A stretch of DNA of 64,000 bases from Ophiobolus disseminans (Eukaryota; Ascomycota; Dothideomycetes; Pleosporales; Phaeosphaeriaceae). Within the stretch, counting starts at the first letter, position 1, and each line of letters opens with the position of its first letter. This document shows, piece after piece, positions 33,347-42,856 of this stretch. The DNA is taken from assembly GCA_010093685.1 (NCBI GenBank), contig MU006223.1, positions 950,228 through 1,014,227 on the forward strand, in the 5' to 3' direction. The position numbers and the translations under genes are program-made. The notes under the pieces are model-generated. The model saw nothing but the letters and a program-made list of their open reading frames with translations. It did not search any database and had not been told where the DNA came from.

Positions 33347-33964
33347 ATGACGGAGTTCGAAGATGTCAGTACCTTCTTTCATCGAGGTATAGCGAATCTG
33401 GGTGACAATCATTATACCACAAACGACACGGTGTGCAACATCTGTCAAGAAGGAGACATGACTGGAGATGAGTCCAGCTCAGCTCCAGTTGTGCAGATTC
33501 GACGCTGTCTCCACATGTTTCACAAAGTGTGCCTGGCCGAGTGGGCCGTTTGCTCGTTCAGGGACAGCGGCAGCGCGACATGTCCGATGTGCCGAGCTGT
33601 TCTCGTTAGAGAACCGAACTTGAATAATAGAGAGAACTCAAACGCTCCAACAAGGCAGGAATTGCAAGTCTTCCTTCGAGAACGACTGGCACGGACAATT
33701 GCGCATACTCCGCAAACTCTGGTCGAGGAGTATGAGCAAGCCAAGGAAATCATCCGCATTGCAGTGGCCACGCGTAGGCATCTAGACCTGTACATCAACC
33801 CTGTTCGTCTCCGCACAGCGATGATATTCGTGGAGGATTATGAGGCGGCACATCCTTTTACGCGTGTGCGAAATAGGCTAGACGGGTGCCGGTACCGCAT
33901 TAGTAAATGGTGCGCGAGGCGCTTGGGTTTACGTTACACGTCGGCCGATATACACTTTGTTTAG
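33347..33964 (+). CDS. RING-H2 finger protein (tandem copy 1)
   Basis: Intronless, 205 residues. The RING-H2 is complete: CNIC (31-34), then CLHMFHKVC, EWAVCSF with the conserved Trp, and CPMCRAVL. The middle is charged and helical (LQVFLRERLARTI, YEQAKEIIRIAVATRRHL) and the C-terminus basic (YRISKWCARRLG). It is presumably an E3 ligase. Its N-terminus (FFHRGIANLGDNHYTT) lines up with that of the next gene (FFSASVEHMSDTYYTV), so the two are tandem duplicates. The third relative is at 18.6-19.1 kb. Confidence 0.85.
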   Translation: MTEFEDVSTFFHRGIANLGDNHYTTNDTVCNICQEGDMTGDESSSAPVVQIRRCLHMFHKVCLAEWAVCSFRDSGSATCPMCRAVLVREPNLNNRENSNAPTRQELQVFLRERLARTIAHTPQTLVEEYEQAKEIIRIAVATRRHLDLYINPVRLRTAMIFVEDYEAAHPFTRVRNRLDGCRYRISKWCARRLGLRYTSADIHFV

Positions 33965-34333
33965 CTCTGCTGTGCTACCTTAGTTGATAGCTCGACGAAT
34001 GAAAAGTTACTTTATTGCTAGGCACTTTCCAGTGAGCCATGCATAATGATTGACGACAATGAATGCCCATTCGTCCATTTGAACACCTTTGGTAAAGTGA
34101 GTCTAAGAACTACAGTTGAATTATGAATGCATGCGTACATTGGAATTCTGTAACACGATGGCAGCCACTGTGTAGCTACAATGTCCCGCGCACAATATCG
34201 CGTCTAGCAGGGAGAGCATTATCCCATCGTGGACTGACAACGTTGTCGGTATCCTATATAATTCAACACTACCTGGTTTATCTCGCAACAGCGCAATTCG
34301 AGTCGGAAGCAAACAATACTTAGATATCTTACA
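33965..34333 (+). promoter_or_regulatory. Spacer and promoter of the second RING copy
   Basis: About 370 bp between the two RING genes. TATATAATT begins at about 34255, some 75 bp before the ATG at 34334. Confidence 0.45.
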
Positions 34334-35188
34334 ATGAGTCAGCCACGGGCCGTTGAGACGTTCTTTTCCGCTAGTGTTGAACATATGTCGGACACCTACT
34401 ACACCGTTGATAACGAAGAATGCAACATCTGCCTGCATTCCTCAAGTCCGACTTGTACGGAGCCCCATGCCGGTAGCTTCGTGGCTGTAGTAAGGACTCG
34501 GGCTTGCTCGCATGTCTTCCACAAGCTCTGCCTTGAACGCTGACTTTCGTCTCAAGTTGTGGACCGCCGTTTCTCATCGAATTGTATTGGTACTTGTCCT
34601 ATGTGTCGGCACGTCCTGATCGAGCCAACGCCACATGCTGATTTCAGTGCTCACCCACGTTCGCCGTCGGCAAGCTGGCTTGCACAGCCGCTGACTTACG
34701 AGGACATCTTACCAAGGTCTGCGTCGAACAGTGACATTGAGCTCGTGCATCAACTTGCAGAACTACCAGGATTTCCTGATGGCATACCGAATCCCTACGC
34801 AGCTCTAGTTGTGTCCACTAGGAGCATCATTAGGTCCAGGATCGCGCGGCTTTTTAGCACAAATCGCCAACCTGTGCTTGAGCTTGAAGCTCAGCGTAGG
34901 CAACAAGCGTGGTCCGAATTCGAGCTTCGCTTGCGGCGACAGCGACTACAGCCGCGTGAATCCTTACCAAGAGTCGAGTTGTTGCATTCTGATAGCCCGA
35001 CTGATACTGCATACCTTCTTGGATCAGAAAGCTCACAGTCAGGATCCACATCTCGCTACAAGCAATGGGTCACGGATGAAGCTTGGTATCGCCTGCGAAT
35101 TTCACGTTGGCGTTCTGTGCGCGAGGCGTCTAGATCAGATTTAGCACACCGATACATGCGTTTGACTGGTGAGTCAAATATTGCTTGA
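34334..35188 (+). pseudogene. RING-H2 finger protein (tandem copy 2), nonsense in the finger
   Basis: 284 codons in one continuous frame apart from a single TGA at 34541-34543. The frame before it has CNIC, CSHVFHKLCLER; after it come LSSQVV and CPMCRHVLIEP. The stop falls exactly where both paralogues have the conserved Trp of the RING-H2 (EWAV, TTWL), so TGG to TGA is the simplest change. The remaining 215 codons downstream are undamaged (YEDILPRSASNS, YRLRISRWRSVRE), so the break is recent, or the gene is still read by readthrough or intact in other strains. No GT-AG pair nearby would remove the stop. Confidence 0.8.
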
Positions 35189-35924
35189 TATGTCAGCAAG
35201 TAGACTCGAGTTCGGAGCTTACCTAGATGTAGTAGTCATGATGGATCATTCCAACATTTCCTCCTACATAACATGAATTGTGCGATATCGAGTGCTCTTA
35301 GTTGACGTTTCGGACCATTTTCGACCATATGCAGTACCCGGTGCTTGTCTATCGATCTTTTCAATTACCGCACCGTTGCGCGATTCATCCTAATTTTGCG
35401 GTCCCTCGGTGGCCGTCAGCAGGTTGTGAGAACATTAGTGACATTTCACCATCCTCTCACCAGGGCTGGTCATGTGTAGAAGCGTTACGGCAATACTGGA
35501 TTGCATACTTCCTCCCAGACGGGGATTCGTGATTGCGCTGCGCTCATATCCGAGCTTGATCCTCCGAACGGCTCCGAGCACCCGAGATTTCACCGTCGGC
35601 ATGAATCAGCAATCTTTGCTAACTAAACCCGGCTATCAAGGACCGTGTCGAGTATGAATAGCCCCCGCTAATACTTGTGGAACGTGGAATAGCTCGTGCA
35701 GAAGTTGACTGCAAAGGGGAGATTTTTGTTGCAACCTTGTTTCTCGGTGATAGCTCGGTGGTGATGAACGGATTTTTCGAGCACGTCGCGACACATATAC
35801 TCGTGGCTCGTTGCTGCAGTTCAAGTCAGTCAGTCAGATTCAAACCTGTACAAATATATCCTTTCCAAAGCAAACAAAACAAATCCCACATTCATCTTTA
35901 CCACATCCGACCACGACGAATACA
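35189..35924. other. Intergenic, nothing recognised
   Basis: About 735 bp. The last part has ACAAATATATCC and an A/C-rich leader ahead of the small frame at 35925. Confidence 0.45.
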
Positions 35925-36146
35925 ATGACCTCGCCGAGATCATCAGCCTCATCGACTCCGGCCTCGTCATCGACAAGTCCCTCTCGTACCCTCGGAAAGT
36001 TTTCGCTCAAGTCGGCCCTGAAAAAGCCATTCCAGGGATGGTCGAGGGAACTCCTTCCCGCAAGAGATAATGACGACGACGACTACAATTTCACAAGTGG
36101 TTCGAGGCGTGAATGTGAGCCGAACAGCCATCGCAACGATCGCTGA
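35925..36146 (+). CDS. Possible small Ser-rich protein, unknown
   Basis: 73 codons from an ATG in good context (AATACAATGACC) after a typical leader. It starts with a Ser/Thr-rich tract, then FSLKSALKKPFQGWSREL and an acidic DNDDDDY patch. No domain. The end is uncertain: a second frame (36070-36267) stays open past the stop, so an unplaced intron could extend the protein. The antisense frame 36251-35967 is an alternative, but its acidic-codon complement gives an unnatural poly-Val stretch. Confidence 0.35.
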   Translation: MTSPRSSASSTPASSSTSPSRTLGKFSLKSALKKPFQGWSRELLPARDNDDDDYNFTSGSRRECEPNSHRNDR

Positions 36147-37202
36147 GCCTTTGAATGCCGAACCAAAGGTGTGGAGCGTCTCTAGGGAATGCTCTGCATA
36201 TGAAACCCTACAAGGAGTAGCAGGTACGGGAGGAACGTTGTTTAGCGACAAAGAAGAAGGACTTTGAGGACGACTGAAGAGAACGGCATAGCATGTGAAC
36301 GTGTGAGGAGGTGTATTGCATTCGCGAAGGAGATCTGGAGCCTCGGTCTCGAGGTGTACTGCGACGATACTCTACACCATGGTTTCAAATAAGGATCCTG
36401 TAAATCAGTTAGAAAGCAATATGTTGCGTGAGGAGAAGCGATGCGAGTTCGTGTCAACAGTAGCTAAGCGTAGCGTAGATCTTACTGCATGACGTCATAG
36501 CCCAACGCATAATCACTGAAGCCTCTTCGTTCGATCGCAACCTCCCAAAACGTTTCGATCAAATTCATGGAAATCGACTGGATGAATCTCTGTATGCACA
36601 AATCAGGATGGCCTGCCAATGCCGGGGCTACTTCTGTCAAGCCTTGTGCGCCATCACGTTGGTGGTCTCACCGCCCCATTCGTAGGCGGATTGCCATCGA
36701 ATCTCCAACCCTTCATGAATTTGTGAGGGATATTTATGGATAGTTGGATTCCAACGGATAAGTAAGTGAATATGCTGTCTTGTCGCGTCACGACCGACGA
36801 ACAAGGCACACCTTCGTGGTGCGAAACTCTCCAGACGCGCGACACAAGCCACCTCGGACGCCACGTCTCGCGTGTTTTCTCTTTTCAGCTGCCATCCACC
36901 ACTCATCGCGTACGACGGGAGATGATTATTTCTTTGCCAAGTCCTTCCTTCCACAAACAAGAGTCACTATTCCTCATTGTTCGTAGCTTCCCCGTCTCCA
37001 TGGGACTGGCATCCGTGCGGCTGCCCGTGCTGCATGATGCGTTGGACAACACCTGAGATCATCGTCCTAGATTTCCTGGCATGTACACTCCCCCACGTCT
37101 TTGCATCTTCAGCAAAACGCTACTAGCTTCGCTATCTTTTGCGTCTAGACACAGATCGTCGAGTGCCTTCGGCAGGAATCGAACACAACACGACCTTTCA
37201 CA
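36147..37202. other. Intergenic, nothing recognised
   Basis: About 1 kb upstream of the GPI-protein gene. Short overlapping frames exist near 36.6-37.0 kb on both strands, without gene features. Confidence 0.45.
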
Positions 37203-37898
37203 ATGCCTTCGACGTTTTACGCCACACTCTTCGCCGCATGCGCAGCAGCAGCAAACATAACGACGTCAATCTGGTTGCCAGGAGCCGCGAATGCCAACGA
37301 AACATTCCTTGCATCCGTCGTTGAGCAAAGCGGCGATCAGACCATCCTCGCGCTAGCTTTCGCAAGCACACCCAGCGCTCCTGACTACTTCACTTCAGCT
37401 CCGGATAGAGCCACTGTCGGAGGCAATACTTTTGTCGCCTATAATGTCACCGCAAGCGATTCCGATGGTCCAAATGCAGCATCAATAACTATTGGGATGC
37501 ACTGCACACGAGCAAGTGGGGGAGTCGAAGCGGTCCCCACTTGCACCTTGTCGACTCTTGGAGTAGGGCGTTTGATTAGCGACCTTTGCGCAGGTCTTAC
37601 TGTCGAATCGCTCCCGGAATACTGCACCGCCTCCAGCGCAGTCAACTTCGCAGAGACTCAGATCTTCCGCGGGGAGTTGCAGTACTCCACCAATAATTAT
37701 CCTCTGATCATCACCGCGGGGACAGAGAAACTTGGAGCATCAGCTGCTGCAACACCGAGTCCCAGCAGTGCAACGCCAACCACAGCTACCGTCGGTTCAG
37801 GATGAAGGACAGCTGCAGCACCATCGCGATCAGTTTTTGGGGCCTCAGGATCGATTCTCTAAGCGACCGGCGCCGCGGCCCCGATGAAGACTGTGTTA
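37203..37898 (+). pseudogene. Secreted GPI-anchored protein gene, 5' part, broken by stops and insertion
   Basis: The first 200 codons encode a secreted protein: start MPSTFYATLFAACAAAA (signal peptide), a Thr/Ser/Ala-rich beta-type domain with four Cys (MHCTR, PTCTLS, DLCAG, EYCTA), and a low-complexity Ser/Thr/Pro tail (SPSSATPTTATVGSG) typical of proteins with a GPI anchor. TGA at 37803-37805 ends it early. The same frame continues (RTAAAPSRSVFGASGSIL), meets TAA at 37860-37862 and continues again (ATGAAAPMKTVL) up to the TA at 37897-37898, where the TIR element begins. The missing hydrophobic tail is found on the far side of the element (42179-42238). Even without the insertion the two stops would remove the GPI signal, so the present product, if made, would be secreted rather than anchored. 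Confidence 0.85.
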
Positions 37899-37924
37899 AC
37901 GTCCCTCCCTGTGTGCTGGGACAC
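37899..37924 (+). repeat. Left terminal inverted repeat
   Basis: 26 bp beginning ACGTCCCTCCCTG and ending GCTGGGACAC. It matches the reverse complement of 42151-42176 except at position 14 (T here, C there). A further GTGCTGGGAC copy follows at about 37930. Confidence 0.9.
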
Positions 37925-38593
37925 TCTCCGTGCTGGGACGAACGAGGGGTACTTTGAATTCAAACAGAGCACGATCCTCGCACATATTGCTTTCAGCTTT
38001 CAGACAGTATTATTAATATACTTAGGCTACTTATAAACACTTCTTCATCCTTCTATCTAAAAATAAGCTATTATTGCTGGCTCTACACAAAAGTTACAAG
38101 CAGTCTTCTTTTTGTGACTAATAGTACTGACTTACTGCAGCACCTCCTAGACGCTCCTAGCGCCTGCAATACTTCTAAAACAGTGCTGTTATGTCCTGGA
38201 AACTATACAACAACACAGTAAGTCATGTCTAGCTTTGTAGTTGCTGCAACGCCTATGTTTACGCAAGATTGCTGCAGTGACTTGTACCTCGGGTCGCACC
38301 AAGCAGCCCTGCACGTCTGATGTAATCATCGCTGCGTAATTTATTTATAGCAGCTGTTATGGTTGTGGCTTAGCTCAGGCCGATTAATAGGCATGTCCAA
38401 GATCCAATCATAGGTTGAGCTGAGTTACTTTAAGAGATTCTTGTACGTGTTTATTTTCCTGAGGCTTCTATGTGGCAAATACTTTGCGTACAAAGTTCCT
38501 TGTATCCCCATCCCTCTAATAGAATAAAGTTATGAAATGAATATAGAGAGTGTATACTGATACGGGAGAATTAGCAAGAATGTACACTTAACA

Positions 38594-41335
38594 TTATAGA
38601 ATCTCAAGTAAGACTACACGGCCAGATGAGAGACCTAAACAGGCAATTTGGGTGTATACTGCTGTTTGACATGTTCGATACTCAGACGGGAGCCATAGGA
38701 AGCGTTGGAAGTTGCGCAATATCCACTGATCCTGCACTAGGATGTTGCAAGACTGCGTTTGCTGCCCAGAATGCAATGGCACAATTGAGGACAACAAAGG
38801 AACGTCGCCTGCATCGGTGTGAAGGATCTGGCCATCAGAAGAAAAGGTCATGTGCAAAATGTACTCGGGATGGCCCTCCCAGCGTGCTGCGACACGTCCC
38901 TGTGGCCGCCTCCCACAGCCGTACTGTGCTGTCGCTGGATGCTGACGCAACCAGCTGCCCGTCTGGCGAGAAGGCCACCGCGCTGACCCAGGCGGAATGG
39001 CCCTCCAGCGTGCTGCAACAGGCGTCCCAGTCAGCTCCTCTTGTGGACAGCATGTTGACTTGCTGTAGCACTTGAATAATAAAAGCCTGTCGTATAAGAC
39101 TCTTCTCAGGTGCAAACACAAGTGCAGAGCAATAGATCTGCAGTGGAGCATCTGCTAGCACAGACTGGAATTGTAAGACAAACCGCTTAGCGTCATGAAG
39201 AAAGGCAGAAACAGAGCTTGCAGATGGCTACATTACACATCAGCAGAGTAATAAGAAGATGTTTTGTGAAAATCTTACGCCTGAAAGTGCCTGGAGGCTA
39301 TTAAGTAGATGAACGCATCTGCTTGACTCTCTCATAAGGCATATAGCTTCAAGCCAGTGGAGAAGGTGCTTCTGGAGAAACAGGTGCGTGGTGTCTCCGT
39401 TAATGATATACTATTTACTCTGAATTCGATGACTGGTCCAGTAACGGCAAGCATACTGCAGTTCAGGTGACAGACTGTTAGCAACCACCCCATCATTGAT
39501 CTTGCTCCTCAGCACTCCAGGGCCTACGAGGCTGCACATGTCTTGATGAAGGCCGCGTTACCCAGACATAAGCTCAAGGCAGCAAGATGCAAGCTTGTTG
39601 TGTGTGCTTTTCTCATCCACCCAGAACGGGCTCTTCCCTTGTTTCTGTGGATCAACAAGGAACTCGCGAAAAGATAAGTGCAGTAGCCTGATAGGAACAT
39701 GTTCACCTTTAGGAATACTAAGAACAGAGTGCAAGGCATTCAGCCGACATTCAACATGCTTCTGTGGAACTTGAAGAAGACGCGCAAGGGGGCCAACAGA
39801 GAGTGGGCTCTCTAAGAGGACTATGCTACCTACAAGTCCACGGAAGACGTGCAGCCAATCTTCTTTATCCTTCTCTTCCTGCTTGCCAAGTAACTGGTCT
39901 AAGACAGGAAGGTAGGTTTGGTCGAGCTGTGAGAAAGCCGCCTTTGGATACCGCAATACCTTGTTAAGGTACTCCTCAGGGTCGCCTTCTTTTGTGCCAA
40001 TATATCGACATACGGTAGTAGCGTAGATGAATAGCGGCACAGCAAGCTTGACCAGCGCTAGAATCTGTTGTGTTGCTGGCCAGCCTGATGCCAACCTACG
40101 CTGTTTCTGTATTGCACTAAGCTCATGCTCTAGGAAGAGACGGATGTCATGTTCAATTGTGCTCCTTGCAACTTTGTGGAGGACCAGATCTTGGTATGTG
40201 CCATTTGGCATCTCCTCAAAGCCAAGGCGAATGTGGAGCTCTAGCCGGCTGGTGACTAGGACCCGTAACGGCATTGGCTGGAGGTCCTTTGTCTGAGCAA
40301 GCAGCTGAAGGATCACTTGAATGTCTTGCTCCTGCTCACACTCGTCCAGCGCGTCGATTATGACTACGCGTACAAAGTCCTGCGAAGAAGGCTGGTCAAT
40401 TTCTTTGAGTGGCTGCAAGATCAGCTTCTCAAACTGGTCTTTCAGAGCCCACTGCAAAATAGCCGAGTCCTCATCAAGCGCCTTTCTGATCCCAGCTAGC
40501 ATGCCTGGCTCGTGCTTCACTAGGTCGCTAGCAATAGTGGCAAAGAACTGCAAGGCATTGCCGCGCTCACCTTAGCCTTTCTTGAAGAAGAAGCTTGCTC
40601 CTAGCTGTCCATGGCTAGCAAATGACTGCGCAATTGTCCGCGCAATTGTAGACTTTCCTGTGCCAGCCATGCCACTCAGCCAGAATATAGGCTTGCCGCC
40701 CTTGTCGCCTGCCCATTGTGTGATCTTGTGTAGCAATGCAATGCGGGTGTTTGGTAAACATCGTGCATTGTGTTCTTTGTTGTGGGAGTTGAAGGAAGCG
40801 CCCGCTGCAACTTGTAGCTTAGCAAGATCTAGCTTCTGGTCTATGTTAAGCACAAGGACACTGTATAGTTAGTTAGACGCTGCGTCTGTACACACTTGAC
40901 TTAGTTATGGAGACTTACGTTTGATCGACCTGGAGCGCCAAACTAAACGTCTGCTCATAACCTTCCAAGGTCGAAACAATCTTGTCCACTTGCTTGCTCG
41001 TGAACGGCCATTTGAGCGCACGGAAGCCAAATCGAACTCATAGTCTTGCGAGTCTTCCCTAGGTCCAGCTTTGTTCTCATGTCTTCCATGTCCCAAAGGC
41101 ATTGTTTGAGAGAGTCAGACAGGCCATGGGTAGTAGAGAGGCGCTTCTTGTCCTGGCTGTAGAGGAGCTTGAGCTTCTCTAGAATGTGCGTGATGTCACC
41201 AACTTTTCTCTGCACGCGCTCAATATCATCCTTTGCATCCTTCACAGCTTTGTAATACTGATAGCAGGCCGCGGTGATCTTGGCGGATATGTCGATTACC
41301 GTGATGACGCTTGCTGCGCCTGAAAGGCCGTCCAT
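38594..41335 (-). pseudogene. NLR/STAND protein (helical N-domain, NACHT, WD40), decayed
   Basis: HET-E/NWD-type intracellular receptor relic. From 41335: an N-terminal helical STAND domain (MDGLSGAASVITVIDISAKI, then VKDAKDDIERVQRKVGDI), a frameshift near 41035, then FTSKQVDKIVSTLEGYEQTF in the shifted frame, an intron, and the NACHT: Walker A GMAGTGKST (about 40665), Walker B VVIIDALDE (about 40350), VTSRLE sensor, and LRLLHLSFREFLVDP after the winged-helix part. WD40: LEGHSAWVSAVAFSPDGQL, ASASSDSTVRLWEAATGTC, then a diverged end to 38594. In-frame stops: TAA at 40572-40574 just after Walker A (FFFKKG), at 39558-39560 (ELMSG) and TAG at 39411-39413; a further frameshift lies near 38870. Intact relatives trigger heterokaryon incompatibility or immune-like cell death; this copy cannot. 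Confidence 0.88.
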
Positions 41336-42150
41336 AGTGCGATGTGTGCGACAAGGACGTAGTATGCTGGTTGATCGGGGTTTGCAGGGTCGTAGGTTGG
41401 CTGAGCAGCGAGGCTGCTCTCAGGCTGGGAGAAGTACTGAGATCCATCATTAACTGTCGCGAGGCTGAAAGAGCAGTCGTAGCAAGCCAAGCGCTGCAGC
41501 ATTACGGGTGGGGTCCAAAAGGCTTCGGCAATACCTTCTGCCAAAGTCCGCTAAAAGAATACCACAGCTCGAATGCATCTAGCATAGTGCAGAATACAGT
41601 ACGGCACCACGTAAGCACGCTACCGGTAAGCCCTTCTGCCAAATCACCAAATCCGCATCACCACCTGTCACGGTTGAGGGCATCTCCTGCCTCACGTGCA
41701 GTGGCACCTCACCTCTGGTGAGACGATGCTGCCTTTCCTGCACTAGCGCTGTTTACAGCCCATCATGTATATCTACTGTTCGTAGCTTCACTCAATACAA
41801 CCTCAGTTCAGTCCTTCAATTCTTCCTGCATATGCGCTGTTTCTACACCGCGACACCACCCGGAGTGACTTCAAAATAGAGCAAATTAATCTTTATCAAC
41901 TGGGCTATCATCTAATTGCATTGAAGTTAGGAAGATCGTCGAATGCAATGGTCGAGTAGGGTTGTGAAGTCAGAGCAGTGTTATACGCGGTCAATGGAAC
42001 AATCGACAACATGATGCAGATGATGTAATTTTGTGGCTAGAAGGTAGATTTTCGAGCTTTAATCTCTAAAGCAAAATTAGGCACTTAACTTAATACCACT
42101 TCTCTTGTACAGTAAGAGGCAAGGAAAATTATAATGCTGAAATGATGTTT

Positions 42151-42176
42151 GTGTCCCAGCACGCAGGGAGGGACGT
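42151..42176 (-). repeat. Right terminal inverted repeat
   Basis: Reverse complement of the left repeat with one mismatch. It is followed by TA and then the 3' end of the interrupted GPI-protein gene. Confidence 0.9.
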
Positions 42177-42178
42177 TA

Positions 42179-42238
42179 CCTGTGTTAGCTGGTATGGGAG
42201 TTGCAGCGGCTGCTCTCTCCTTACAATCGTTACGTTAA
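42179..42238 (+). pseudogene. 3' fragment of the interrupted GPI-protein gene
   Basis: Reads PVLAGMGVAAAALSLQSLR and stop (42236-42238), a hydrophobic GPI-attachment tail. It is in frame with the upstream fragment ending at 37898 when the element and one TA are removed. Confidence 0.85.
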
Positions 42239-42388
42239 TGACTGTCAATGTGGAATTCACGGAAAAGCAACGTTAATCCACATGTAATATGGTTGTACAC
42301 GGGTGGAACTTTTGGGCATTCAACAAATTTCTTACTGCAGGGGTATAAAGTCGTTAGACCACACCAAACACTTAGCTACTGCAAGTAC

Positions 42389-42856
42389 TTAAAAACGCTT
42401 AACACACACCATCCTCTCTCCGCTCTTCCCGAAACATGATACCCCTTCCTCGTTTTCTTGAACGGGTCCTTCGTACACATGCCCTTTACAATCCTCGCTG
42501 CGGCACTTGGACCGCCAGAGATCCCCGCCCTTCTCCAGGAAATAGCAACCCTGGTCACAGCGTGGGCCCTCTTTAATATGCACACACCTCATATCGATTG
42601 GAAAATCTTTATACTTGATCTTGATGACCTTGGTAGCCATCTCGTCCAGATGCTTCTCTTCGAAGCAGTCGAGATTAGGATTCATGTTGTCAGGCATGAT
42701 GGTGTATGTCGCGCCGGTATTTGAGTGTCTGACGGGTGTGCGCGTCAAGAAAGCGGGCAGGTATTTTGATGGTCGCGGTGGGCAGTATACCGTTAGGGCG
42801 TAGACGGTGTTATGATCATCATAACCGCCGTCCATAGTGTAGGGGAAGCCTCTCAT
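42389..42856 (-). CDS. Cys-rich small protein, unknown
   Basis: 155 residues, intronless, start at 42856 (MRGFPYTMDGGYDDHNTVYA). Nine cysteines, most in the second half (RCDQGCYF, SKCRSEDCKGHVYEG, VSCFGK). No signal peptide at this start; a missing upstream exon is possible. It lies tail-to-tail with the interrupted GPI gene, 150 bp away. I do not recognise a family; the Cys spacing is not a standard zinc finger. Confidence 0.6.
   Translation of the reverse strand: MRGFPYTMDGGYDDHNTVYALTVYCPPRPSKYLPAFLTRTPVRHSNTGATYTIMPDNMNPNLDCFEEKHLDEMATKVIKIKYKDFPIDMRCVHIKEGPRCDQGCYFLEKGGDLWRSKCRSEDCKGHVYEGPVQENEEGVSCFGKSGERMVCVKRF

Larger units (their letters stand above)
37899..42176. mobile_element. 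4.28-kb TIR element carrying an NLR gene relic
   Basis: Ends are near-perfect 26-bp inverted repeats starting ACGTCCCTCCCTG (37899-37924 and 42151-42176, one mismatch). TA flanks both ends (37897-37898 and 42177-42178), as for Tc1/mariner-pogo type insertion. The strongest evidence is the host gene: removing the element plus one TA joins a Thr/Ser/Pro-rich tail to PVLAGMGVAAAALSLQSLR and a stop, a textbook GPI signal, in frame. The only coding content is a decayed NACHT-WD40 gene on the minus strand (38594-41335). The left 670 bp and right 815 bp are AT-rich and non-coding, and the left end has a second GTGCTGGGAC just inside the TIR. No DDE transposase was found, so it is non-autonomous, or its transposase has decayed beyond recognition. 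Confidence 0.85.

Noticed and set aside
35967..36251. 94-codon antisense frame over the small Ser-rich ORF
   Set aside because: It contains a run of Val/Ile created by the complement of Asp codons; the plus-strand frame is more natural.
37891..42187. CTGTGTTA occurs on both sides of the TIR element (37891-37898, 42180-42187), suggesting an 8-bp hAT-type target duplication
   Set aside because: It also leaves the host gene in frame, but it makes the TIRs unequal (three extra bases on the right). With a TA duplication the TIRs are exactly symmetrical. The two CTGTGTTA copies are then explained by neighbouring GTGTTA codons in the host gene.
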